DNA from: Candidatus Nomurabacteria bacterium
Lineage (GTDB): Bacteria; Patescibacteriota; Minisyncoccia; Phycocordibacterales; UBA9973
Direction: 5' to 3'
DNA: 7,030 nt
Assembly: GCA_943354525.1 (NCBI GenBank)
Contig: CALRCI010000031.1
Coordinates: forward strand, 1 to 7,030
The position numbers and the translations under genes were made by a program. Numbering within the stretch: position 1 is the first letter of the stretch; each line of letters starts with the position of its first letter. The notes below the pieces were generated by a model, which was not told the DNA's origin, searched no databases, and saw only the letters and a program-made list of their open reading frames with translations. Shown piece by piece: positions 1 through 6,124 of this stretch.

Positions 1-46
1 CCGTTATCATGGGTGTGTGCATTATTAGTTTAATTTTTTATATGTT

Positions 47-832
47 ATGAAGAAAAATCTTACAAAGAAACTAATCGCCGGCCTCTCACTCTTCGCCCTT
101 ATGGTCATCCTCGTGCCAGTTTCGCGCGCCTCTGCTATGGAACGTGGCATGAACGAACCGAAAGGCAAGGACCAGACGACACGTATCTCTGATGCGAAGT
201 CTCGCGCCGATCAGGAAATCGAGCGCCGCATCAAATCTATGAGTGAACTTACGAGCCGCATGGGTGAGATGAAAAAACTCTCCGATACCGATCGTGCAGC
301 TCTCTCGGCGATGATCAAAGTCGATATCGATAATCTCACTGCTCTCAAGGCGAAGATCGATGCCGATACGGATACGGCAACGTTGAAAACTGATGTACAA
401 TCCATCACGAAGTCATACCGAACATATATGCTCCTCATGCCAAAAATCCGCATCCTCGCCGCCGCTGACCGCATGGATACGACGACTGACATGCTTGGCA
501 CTATCGTGACGAAATTACAGGCAGCTATCGCAAGTGCGCAGACTGTCGGCAAAGACGTGACTGCAATGAATGCATCACTCGCCGACATGCAGGCGAAGAT
601 CGCCGATGCGAAGACTCAATATGCAAATGCCAAGGCTGCGGTTACCACGCTCGTCCCTGACAATGGCACGCAGTCAGTCATCGATGCGAACAAGGCCGCA
701 CTTGAGAAGGCTCGCGACATGATCAAAGCTGGCGCCGCCGATCTCAAAGCCGCTTCCGCCGATGCGAAATCGATCCGCGATGCGCTGAAAGCAATGGGCA
801 TCAAATTGGAACTCAAAACAAAAAGCGAATAA
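47..832 (+). CDS. Secreted helical (coiled-coil-like) protein of unknown function
   Basis: This is a 261-residue exported protein. The N-terminus is a typical signal peptide: basic residues (MKKNLTKK), a hydrophobic core at about 9-25, then an Ala-Ser-Ala site at 28-30, predicting cleavage before Met31. The mature part (about 31-261) is rich in Ala, Lys, Asp, Met and Thr, has no cysteine, and reads as long amphipathic helices with a heptad-like spread of Ala/Leu/Ile/Met. No catalytic motif is visible. The stretches TDVQSITKSYRTYMLLMPK (about 114-132), AAADRM (about 138-143) and VTAMNASLADMQAKIADAKT (about 171-190) resemble, from memory, a family of hypothetical secreted proteins common in Parcubacteria; this was not checked. 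It is probably released or cell-surface-associated. The start is the first in-frame ATG before the signal peptide. No Shine-Dalgarno is seen in the AT-rich 46 bases upstream. It is followed directly by a terminator, so it is probably monocistronic at its 3' end. Confidence 0.9.
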   Translation: MKKNLTKKLIAGLSLFALMVILVPVSRASAMERGMNEPKGKDQTTRISDAKSRADQEIERRIKSMSELTSRMGEMKKLSDTDRAALSAMIKVDIDNLTALKAKIDADTDTATLKTDVQSITKSYRTYMLLMPKIRILAAADRMDTTTDMLGTIVTKLQAAIASAQTVGKDVTAMNASLADMQAKIADAKTQYANAKAAVTTLVPDNGTQSVIDANKAALEKARDMIKAGAADLKAASADAKSIRDALKAMGIKLELKTKSE

Positions 833-852
833 GTAGTTACTAGAACAAAACT

Positions 853-877
853 CCTCCGTCCTATCCGGAGGTTTTTT
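853..877 (+). terminator. Rho-independent terminator after the secreted protein gene
   Basis: A 6-bp GC-rich stem, CCTCCG (853-858) with CGGAGG (866-871), closes a 7-nt loop and is followed at once by six T (872-877). Four A at 847-850 precede the stem, so it could also act on the opposite strand. It lies 20 bases after the stop codon at 830-832. Confidence 0.9.
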
Positions 878-890
878 GTATGTAGGCATT

Positions 891-961
891 GTCATTCCGG
901 ACTTGATCCGATATCCACGTCAGGAGTCCGACTCCTGTCACGGATTTCGAAGCCGGAATGA
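891..961. repeat. Palindromic intergenic repeat (GTCATTCCGG type)
   Basis: This is a nested palindrome of about 71 bases. The outer arms TCATTCCGG (892-900) and CCGGAATGA (953-961) are perfect 9-bp inverted copies. A central hairpin CAGGAGT-CCG-ACTCCTG (921-937) has a perfect 7-bp stem. Between them, CTTGATCCG and CGGATTTCGAAG are imperfect inverted copies. Elements opening with GTCATTCCGGACTTGATCCG are known as dispersed palindromic repeats in many bacterial genomes, so this is probably one copy of a mobile or REP/MITE-like family. No T-tract follows the stem, which argues against a simple terminator. It ends 9 bases before the next promoter's extended -10. Confidence 0.75.
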
Positions 962-969
962 AAACTTTC

Positions 970-978
970 TGCTACAAT
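970..978 (+). promoter_or_regulatory. Extended -10 promoter for the Nramp-like gene
   Basis: TGC-TACAAT is a TGn-extended -10 element. No good -35 is seen at 16-18 bases upstream, where the palindromic repeat lies. The predicted transcription start is near 985, leaving a leader of only about 4 nt before the ATG at 989. Confidence 0.6.
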
Positions 979-988
979 AGGATCATCT

Positions 989-2302
989 ATGGACGACATC
1001 AAGAAAATAATTCCTGAGACGAAAACGAGCGTAGAGCAGTCAATGAAGAATGCGAAAGAATATTGGCACATGCTCGGGCCAGGGCTGACGACCGGTGCGG
1101 CCGATGATGATCCATCGGGAATCGCGACCTATTCACAGACGGGAAGCCAGTACGGATTTCAATTGACATGGCTCGCGCTCTTTTCATTTCCGCTCATGGG
1201 TGTCGTGCAGGAAATGTGCGCGCGCATCGGCATTGTGACGGGGGAAGGGCTCGCCGCCAATATCCGCCGATATTTCCCGCGACGAGTGCTCTACGCGTCT
1301 ACGATCTTGCTTCTCATCGCAAATATTTTCAATCTCGGTGCCGACCTCGGCGCAATGGCCACGGCCACCCAGCTCGTGCTCCCGCACTGGAACTTCGGCA
1401 TTCTCGTCGTTGGATTCGGCGTCATCAGTTTGCTTCTTCAAATTTTTACGACGTACGTCGAATATGCGAAGTATTTGAAATATCTCGCACTCATTCTGCT
1501 CTCATATGTCGTCTCAGCATTCGTGTTGCACATTCACTGGAGCGATGTCCTTATGCATACAATTATTCCGCACATCACATGGAGCAAAGATCAGATATTT
1601 ATCATCGCCGGAATTCTCGGCACGACGATTTCGCCGTATCTCTTCTTCTGGCAGACGTCACAGGAAGTTGAAGAAGAAATCAAGGACGGTCAGACGACAA
1701 TCCGCTCGCGCCAGCTCTCGACGACGCCGAAGCAGATCCGAGATATGCGCATCGATGTCTGGACGGGAATGTTCGTCTCCAACCTCGTCATGTTCTTCAT
1801 CATTGCCGCCTGCGGGGCAGCGCTCCACGGCTCTGGCATCACGACGATCAAGACTGCGGCCGATGCCGCGCTCGCACTCAAACCGTTCGGCGGCATGTTT
1901 GCATATGTGCTCTTCACGCTCGGCATCGTCGGCACCGGCATGCTCGCCGTGCCCGTGCTCGCCGGTTCGGCTGCGTATGCGGTGTCTGAAAGTCTCGGCT
2001 GGAAATACGGACTCTATCGCAAACTCAAACAAGCGTATGCATTCTATGGTGTCATCGCCGTGGCCGTCATTGTCGGCATCATCATCAATTTCATCGGACT
2101 TGATCCGATCAAGGCGCTGATTTATTCTGCAGTCTTAAACGGCGTCATCGCTCCGATCATTCTCTTCTTCATTGTGCGTATTTCAGGTAGTAAGAAAATC
2201 ATGGGGGAGTGGGCGAACAAAAAAATTCCACATTTCATTGGCTGGCTGACGGTCGGCATCATGACTGTTGCCGCAGTGGCGGTGATCATTTCACTTTTGT
2301 AA
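989..2302 (+). CDS. Nramp-superfamily divalent metal transporter (divergent ligand motifs)
   Basis: This 437-residue integral membrane protein has about 11 hydrophobic segments and the LeuT-type arrangement of Nramp transporters, which move divalent metal ions (Mn2+, Fe2+ and relatives) across the cytoplasmic membrane, usually with protons. The first helix starts GPGLTTGAADDDPSGIATYS (30-49), matching Nramp helix 1, but the classical DPGN metal-binding motif reads DPSG (41-44): Asp kept, Asn replaced by Gly. The helix 6 motif, usually MPH, reads S215-P216-Y217 within GTTISPYLFF. A charged loop follows (about 224-255, with EVEEE). The conserved family start GPGL supports this reading frame, and the ATG lies about 10 bases after a -10 box with no Shine-Dalgarno. 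Such substitutions occur in Nramp-related subfamilies, including Mg2+-transporting NRMTs, so the substrate should not be assumed to be Mn or Fe. Family call is firm; substrate unknown. Confidence 0.9.
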   Translation: MDDIKKIIPETKTSVEQSMKNAKEYWHMLGPGLTTGAADDDPSGIATYSQTGSQYGFQLTWLALFSFPLMGVVQEMCARIGIVTGEGLAANIRRYFPRRVLYASTILLLIANIFNLGADLGAMATATQLVLPHWNFGILVVGFGVISLLLQIFTTYVEYAKYLKYLALILLSYVVSAFVLHIHWSDVLMHTIIPHITWSKDQIFIIAGILGTTISPYLFFWQTSQEVEEEIKDGQTTIRSRQLSTTPKQIRDMRIDVWTGMFVSNLVMFFIIAACGAALHGSGITTIKTAADAALALKPFGGMFAYVLFTLGIVGTGMLAVPVLAGSAAYAVSESLGWKYGLYRKLKQAYAFYGVIAVAVIVGIIINFIGLDPIKALIYSAVLNGVIAPIILFFIVRISGSKKIMGEWANKKIPHFIGWLTVGIMTVAAVAVIISLL

Positions 2303-2315
2303 AATACTTTTACAC

Positions 2316-2343
2316 TTGCGCGTAGAGATACGTATTTTACAAT
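2316..2343 (+). promoter_or_regulatory. Sigma70-type promoter for the small membrane protein; leaderless start
   Basis: A -35-like TTGCGC (2316-2321) and a -10 TACAAT (2338-2343) are separated by 16 bases. Six bases separate the -10 from the ATG at 2350, so the predicted transcription start coincides with the A of the start codon. The short AT-rich palindrome GTAAAA-TAC-TTTTAC (2299-2313) just upstream overlaps the previous stop codon and is too weak to call a terminator. Confidence 0.6.
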
Positions 2344-2349
2344 GAGTAC

Positions 2350-2511
2350 ATGGCAACATTTTTAAATACGTTATACGCATCCATACTTGTCCTTGGCTGG
2401 ATCAAGTTCGGAATCATCGTCATCATCGACCTGATTCTCTGGCGCATCCATCCGCTCATCGGACTTGCGGGACTCATACTCCTCATCGCGTATCTCGCGC
2501 ACTGGATCTAA
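2350..2511 (+). CDS. Small two-helix membrane protein of unknown function (53 aa)
   Basis: This short open frame fills the gap between the transporter and the LOG-family gene. It encodes 53 residues, starting MATFLNTLYASILVLGW and ending AYLAHWI, with a TAA stop at 2509-2511. Two hydrophobic stretches (about 11-31 and 35-50) are joined by a short polar turn, WRIHP (31-35), so it is probably a hairpin inner-membrane protein with no soluble domain. Support for it being real: a plausible promoter places +1 on its ATG, codon choice (ATC, CTC, GCG, CGC) matches the neighbours, and a GC-rich hairpin follows the stop. The overlapping ATG at 2342 is out of frame and stops after seven codons. No family is recognised. 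It could be a membrane-complex accessory peptide or a YqaE/DUF-type small hydrophobic protein, but nothing proves either. Confidence 0.72.
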   Translation: MATFLNTLYASILVLGWIKFGIIVIIDLILWRIHPLIGLAGLILLIAYLAHWI

Positions 2512-2523
2512 TCTCACCATTTG

Positions 2524-2546
2524 CCGCGCACTTTGGTGCGCGGTTT
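2524..2546 (+). terminator. GC-rich hairpin with short T run after the small membrane protein
   Basis: A perfect 8-bp stem, CCGCGCAC (2524-2531) with GTGCGCGG (2536-2543), closes a TTTG loop and is followed by TTT. The U-tract is short, so termination may be weak. The hairpin begins 12 bases after the stop at 2511 and occupies the region where a -35 for the next gene would lie, so it could also act as a regulatory palindrome for that gene. Confidence 0.5.
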
Positions 2547-2550
2547 ATGA

Positions 2551-2556
2551 TATACT
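2551..2556 (+). promoter_or_regulatory. -10 box for the LOG-family gene; leaderless start
   Basis: TATACT, preceded by TATGA, lies six bases upstream of the ATG at 2563, the same spacing as for the gene before it. This predicts a transcript starting on the start codon. No convincing -35 is seen; that region is taken up by the hairpin at 2524-2543. Confidence 0.5.
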
Positions 2557-2562
2557 TTCGCC

Positions 2563-3273
2563 ATGGACGAAAACGACCCACGACATCACCATCTCGGTTT
2601 CTCAACTGAAGAGATCCATCATATCTGCAGAGGCATCACCGGCAAGGATCGGAGCGAGCTTTTTATCTGCGAAGTCGATGAAGAACTTCGCCAAGGTCTC
2701 GCCTTCATCAAGAAACATCCAAAAGTTGTCACGATTCTTGGCTCGGCGCGCATTGCCGAAGGGGATCGCTACTACGAACTGACGCGAGAGATTTCATTCC
2801 GTCTCGCGCAGGAGCTCGGCATGGCCGTGGCGACCGGCGGCGGTCCGGCAATCATGGAAGCAGGCGACCGAGGGGCGAAGGAAGCTGGTGGCGTCTCGCT
2901 GGCTATGACGATCAAGCTCCCGCATGAGCAAACGACGAACATCTATGCTACCGAAGTCATGCATTTCAACTTTTTCTTCACCCGCAAAGTCATCATGACC
3001 TACGGCGTCGAAGCATTCGTCTATATGCCGGGCGGATTCGGCACACTCAACGAGTTTTTTGAGATTCTCACGCTCGTTCAGACGAAGAAAACCCATCCGC
3101 GCCCGATTCTCCTCGTCGGCAGCGAGTTCTGGCAGCCGCTTCAGGACTATATTGAGAAATTTTTGGACGAACGAAACCTTGTCGACGATGCCGATACGAG
3201 AATGCTCTATCAGATCGTCGATTCTGCCGAGGATGTGGTCCGCACCATCCGCGATTTCTACGCCGAGAGCTAA
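2563..3273 (+). CDS. LOG / TIGR00730-family Rossmann-fold protein (putative nucleotide 5'-monophosphate phosphoribohydrolase)
   Basis: This 236-residue cytoplasmic protein belongs to the family once labelled lysine decarboxylase and now known for LOG enzymes, which hydrolyse the N-glycosidic bond of (cytokinin) nucleoside 5'-monophosphates to base plus ribose 5-phosphate; bacterial relatives include nucleotide nucleosidases of the PpnN type. Visible motifs: VTILGSAR (56-63) opening the Rossmann core; the glycine-rich phosphate loop GGGPAIMEA (92-100); FFFTRK with Arg141 (137-142); and the family signature PGGFGTLNE (156-164) with Glu164. The classical PGGxGTxEE reads LNE here, so the final Glu is kept and the preceding one is Asn, a common variant. 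The N-terminal 45 residues are a longer polar extension than in the smallest LOGs. The start ATG fits the promoter. Its stop codon lies inside the left arm of the inverted repeat that follows. Substrate cannot be deduced; cytokinin itself is unlikely to be the point in a free bacterium. Confidence 0.88.
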   Translation: MDENDPRHHHLGFSTEEIHHICRGITGKDRSELFICEVDEELRQGLAFIKKHPKVVTILGSARIAEGDRYYELTREISFRLAQELGMAVATGGGPAIMEAGDRGAKEAGGVSLAMTIKLPHEQTTNIYATEVMHFNFFFTRKVIMTYGVEAFVYMPGGFGTLNEFFEILTLVQTKKTHPRPILLVGSEFWQPLQDYIEKFLDERNLVDDADTRMLYQIVDSAEDVVRTIRDFYAES

Positions 3274-3392
3274 AAACCCAAAATAAAAATCTGATTTTGA
3301 GACAGTACGGAGAGCTTGGCTCGAGTCCCTAGCGCCGGTTCAGCAGAACCGGACGCGCGTCTCAAAATCAGATTTTTATTTTGGGTTTTTAG
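3270..3392. repeat. Perfect 34-bp inverted repeat flanking a structured 55-nt centre
   Basis: The left arm (3270-3303) and right arm (3359-3392) are exact reverse complements over 34 bases, beginning CTAAAAACCC and ending GGGTTTTTAG. The 55-nt centre (3304-3358) can itself form two hairpins: GGA-GAGC-TTG-GCTC-GAG-TCC (3309-3328, GAG bulged) and GCG-CCGGTTC-AGCA-GAACCGG-A-CGC (3332-3356, A bulged). As RNA the whole would be a long stem with a three-way junction. The outer end has the look of a bidirectional terminator (A5CCC / GGGT5), but the stem is far longer than needed. The arm carries the LOG-gene stop codon (3271-3273). Options are a MITE-like element, an oversized terminator, or a structured non-coding RNA. 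No target-site duplication is evident. Confidence 0.85.
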
Positions 3393-3414
3393 ATGCTGAT
3401 GGACTCTAAAATTC

Positions 3415-3504
3415 CTTGCAGGCAAGCACCATTTCAGATGGCCTGTTGACCTCTATTTTTTTCCGTTTCGTTCACGATTTTTTTGTCTTTTCCACACCTT
3501 TTTT
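3415..3504 (+). promoter_or_regulatory. nrdA upstream region: palindrome and phased T-tracts
   Basis: The stretch between the inverted repeat and nrdA has no gene. It contains a short palindrome CTTGC-AG-GCAAG (3415-3426), a weak hairpin CCAT-TTCAG-ATGG (3429-3441), and then three T-tracts starting at 3456 (T7), 3478 (T7) and 3499 (T6). Their 21-22-base spacing is about two helical turns, which would favour curved DNA just upstream of a promoter lacking a -35. The octamer TGGACTCT occurs at both 3400-3407 and 3504-3511. I saw no match to the NrdR-box consensus. A regulatory role is inferred only. Confidence 0.35.
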
Positions 3505-3517
3505 GGACTCTGAATTG

Positions 3518-3526
3518 TGCTAGAAT
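3518..3526 (+). promoter_or_regulatory. Extended -10 promoter for nrdA
   Basis: TGC-TAGAAT is a TGn-extended -10 of the same form as the one before the Nramp-like gene. No -35 is found at normal spacing. The predicted transcription start is near 3533, giving a leader of about 38 nt to the ATG at 3571 with no Shine-Dalgarno. A GTG at 3517 that is in frame with nrdA would lie upstream of this transcription start, so it is unlikely to be used. Confidence 0.6.
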
Positions 3527-3570
3527 GTGTGAACGTCACTTACGAATTATTAGCTAGTTTTCTTGCGCAT

Positions 3571-6123
3571 ATGAACATCTCCATCACCAAGCGAGACGGG
3601 GCCAAAGAGCCCTTCAACGCCGATCGCATCAACCGCTCCATCGAGCGTGCATGTGCTGGACTTACCGATCCTATCGGCAAAGTCACGCAGATCGCCTCAG
3701 AAACTGAGCTCACACTCTATGATGGCATTACGACCGAAGAAATGGATCAGGCGACCGTGAATGCGGCCCTCCAAAATGCGCAGTATGACCTCGAATTCGA
3801 CAAAATCGCGACGCGGCTTCTCCTCAAAATCATCCACAAGAAAGTTCTCGGCGATTATCATTCAGATGAGGAGCTTGAAACCCTGCATCAGACGCACTTC
3901 ATCGAATATGTGAAGCACGGCGTTGCCGACGGCAAGCTTGATCCGCGCTTCACCGAAATTTTTGATCTCGCTGAGCTCACTGCGGCACTACGCACTGAAC
4001 GCGATGACCTCTACAAATATTCTGGACTCTCGACGATGATGAATCGGTATCTCATGAAAGGACCTGATCAGATGCCGATCGAGACGCCGCAGTATTTTTG
4101 GATGCGTGTCGCCATGGGTATGTCGCTCACCGAGAAGAATCCGACTGAATGGGCGAAGAAGTTCTATGACAAAATGTCCAAGCTTGAATATCTCTCTGCC
4201 GGTTCGACGAATATCGGCGCTGGCACGACGCGTCCCTCGCTCTCCAACTGTTTCCTGATGCAGATCGAAGACGATATGGATCACATCGGCAAGACGGTGC
4301 ACGACGTGCTCATGCTCTCGAAAGCGACCGGCGGCATCGGCCTTGCCGTGACGAAACTTCGCGCCAACGGCTCCGTCCTCCGCTCCAACAATACGATTTC
4401 ATCCGGTCCAGTTCCGTTTCTTCACATCATCGACTCTGCCGTCCGTGCAGTCCAGCGCGGCGGCAAGAAAAAAGGCGCGCTGTGCTTCTATATGGAAAAC
4501 TGGCATCTCGACTTCCAAGATTTTCTCGATCTCAAACAAAACGCCGGTGACGATTATCGCCGTGCACGCACGGCGAACACGGCTGTCTATATATCAGATG
4601 AATTCATGAAGCGCGTGAAGGAAGGTGCTGACTGGTATTTGTTTGATCCGAAGGACACTACCGACCTCATCGAGCTCTATGGTACGGCATTTTCCAAACG
4701 CTACAATGAGTACTGCGCCATGGCTGAGGCAGGTGAGCTGCCGATGTGGAAGAAACTGCCAGCGCGAGAACAGTACAAGAACATTCTCGTTTCTCTGCAA
4801 ACGACATCGCACCCATGGTTGACCTGGAAGGACACGATCAATGTCCGTGCGCTCAACAACAACACTGGCACGATCCATGCGTCGAATCTCTGTACTGAAG
4901 TCATGCTCCCGCAGAACAAAGACAATGTCGCCGTCTGTAATCTCGTCTCGATCAATCTTCCGCGCCACCTCGTCGGCACACAGATGGATTGGATGCGTCT
5001 CGAAGAATCAGTGCGCTTCGCCATCCGCCAGCTCGACAACCTGATCGACGTGAACAAACTTCCAATTCTGGAGGCGATCAAGGCTGATACGGAGAATCGT
5101 GCCGTCGGTCTCGGACTCATGGGATTTGCAGATACGATCGAACAGCTTGGCTTCTCCTACGAAGACAAGGAAGCATTTGATCTCGCCGACAAAGTTTTTG
5201 AATTTATTTCGTACATGGCGATCGATGAATCGACGAAGCTCGCCGCTGAGCGTGGCAGTTATGCCAACTTCAAAGGCTCCGGTTGGTCCAAAGGCATGGT
5301 GCCGATCGATACATTCCGCGACGTCGAAGCTGAGCGCGGAGCGCCAGTGTCTGTCGAGAAGGCGAGTGCGAAAATCGTTCCTGATCTCGATTGGAATATT
5401 CTCCGTGAGAAGGTTGCGAAAGGTATGCGCAATGCGACCGTTCTCGCCATCGCACCAAATGCCAACATCGGTCTCGTTGCTGGAACCTCTCCAGGTATCG
5501 ATCCGCGCTTCGCACAGATGTTTTCTCGCAATAAAATTTCCGGCAAGTATCTCGAAGTAAATCCGAATCTCGTACGTGATCTCATGTCACTCGGATTATG
5601 GGAACCGCATCGCGAGACGATTCTCGGCGCGCACGGTGACCTCTCACAAATCCCAGAAATTCCCGAGAAACTTCGCCGTATCTACAAGACGTCATTCTCG
5701 ACATCTCCGTATGCATTCGTCGAAGTCGCGGCCCGCGCCCAGAAATGGGTTGACCAGGGAATTTCGCGCAATATGTATCTCGATGTCCGCGATGTCGATG
5801 AAGTCATGAATATTTACAGCGCGGCATGGGAAAAAGGTCTCAAGACGACCTACTATCTCCACATGAAGCCGAAGCACTCTGCTGAGCAGTCCACGGTGCG
5901 TGTAAACAAGGCCGAGAGTATCGGCAAGCGCGGATTCGCCTCAGTCTTCGGATCTCCAGCTCCAGTCCAACAAGCAGTTCCCGAGGCTGCAGTCACTCCA
6001 ATAGAGCCAATCGAGGCAGCTCCGTCAGTATCTCCACTCCAAGAAAAGCCCAAGACTCCGCAGTTCGTCGTCCATGGGCCGGAAGATCCGCAGGATGCAT
6101 TACTGTGTGAAGGATGCCAGTAG
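3571..6123 (+). CDS. nrdA: Ribonucleoside-diphosphate reductase class I, alpha (large) subunit
   Basis: This catalytic subunit reduces ribonucleoside diphosphates to deoxyribonucleotides in the cytoplasm with the NrdB radical subunit. I place the start at ATG 3571 (850 residues); the in-frame GTG at 3517 would add 18 residues but overlaps the promoter. Residues 1 to about 93 form an ATP-cone (ITKRDGAKEPFNADRI at 4-19; ITTEEM further on), implying allosteric activity control. The barrel carries the expected residues: Cys227 in SNCFLM (redox cysteine), Asn439-x-Cys441-x-Glu443 in NLCTEV (thiyl radical Cys and its partners), Cys456 in AVCNL (second redox cysteine), and Tyr761-Tyr762 in TTYYLH (radical transfer). 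E. coli equivalents are C225, N437/C439/E441, C462 and Y730/Y731. A Pro/Ala/Glu-rich linker (about 802-836) leads to a CEGC tail, Cys846 and Cys849, the shuttle dithiol. It is longer than E. coli NrdA (761). All key residues are present; no intein or frameshift. nrdB follows after 97 bases. Confidence 0.97.
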   Translation: MNISITKRDGAKEPFNADRINRSIERACAGLTDPIGKVTQIASETELTLYDGITTEEMDQATVNAALQNAQYDLEFDKIATRLLLKIIHKKVLGDYHSDEELETLHQTHFIEYVKHGVADGKLDPRFTEIFDLAELTAALRTERDDLYKYSGLSTMMNRYLMKGPDQMPIETPQYFWMRVAMGMSLTEKNPTEWAKKFYDKMSKLEYLSAGSTNIGAGTTRPSLSNCFLMQIEDDMDHIGKTVHDVLMLSKATGGIGLAVTKLRANGSVLRSNNTISSGPVPFLHIIDSAVRAVQRGGKKKGALCFYMENWHLDFQDFLDLKQNAGDDYRRARTANTAVYISDEFMKRVKEGADWYLFDPKDTTDLIELYGTAFSKRYNEYCAMAEAGELPMWKKLPAREQYKNILVSLQTTSHPWLTWKDTINVRALNNNTGTIHASNLCTEVMLPQNKDNVAVCNLVSINLPRHLVGTQMDWMRLEESVRFAIRQLDNLIDVNKLPILEAIKADTENRAVGLGLMGFADTIEQLGFSYEDKEAFDLADKVFEFISYMAIDESTKLAAERGSYANFKGSGWSKGMVPIDTFRDVEAERGAPVSVEKASAKIVPDLDWNILREKVAKGMRNATVLAIAPNANIGLVAGTSPGIDPRFAQMFSRNKISGKYLEVNPNLVRDLMSLGLWEPHRETILGAHGDLSQIPEIPEKLRRIYKTSFSTSPYAFVEVAARAQKWVDQGISRNMYLDVRDVDEVMNIYSAAWEKGLKTTYYLHMKPKHSAEQSTVRVNKAESIGKRGFASVFGSPAPVQQAVPEAAVTPIEPIEAAPSVSPLQEKPKTPQFVVHGPEDPQDALLCEGCQ

Positions 6124-6124
6124 A

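Noticed and set aside
1168..2120. Alternative + strand frames of 167 and 204 codons inside the transporter gene
   Set aside because: Their translations are Arg/Ser/His-rich and match no family, while the main frame encodes a coherent membrane protein throughout.
3304..3358. tRNA-like look of the repeat centre (GGAGAGC start, GGTTC and GAACC motifs)
   Set aside because: The GGTTC/GAACC pair forms a simple hairpin with an AGCA loop, not a T-arm loop. There is no anticodon arm and the region is too short for a tRNA.
3400..3511. Octamer TGGACTCT at 3400 and 3504 as possible paired operators
   Set aside because: Two 8-base copies about 100 bases apart can arise by chance. The sites are not palindromic and no regulator can be named.
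3393..3570. Search for an NrdR box upstream of nrdA
   Set aside because: No sequence resembling the 16-bp NrdR-box consensus was found by eye; absence cannot be proved without a matrix scan.
4594..5120. Long open frames on the - strand inside nrdA (124 and 139 codons)
   Set aside because: They are mirror shadows of a strongly conserved + strand gene with biased codons, have Arg/Ser-rich low-quality translations, and lack promoter signals.
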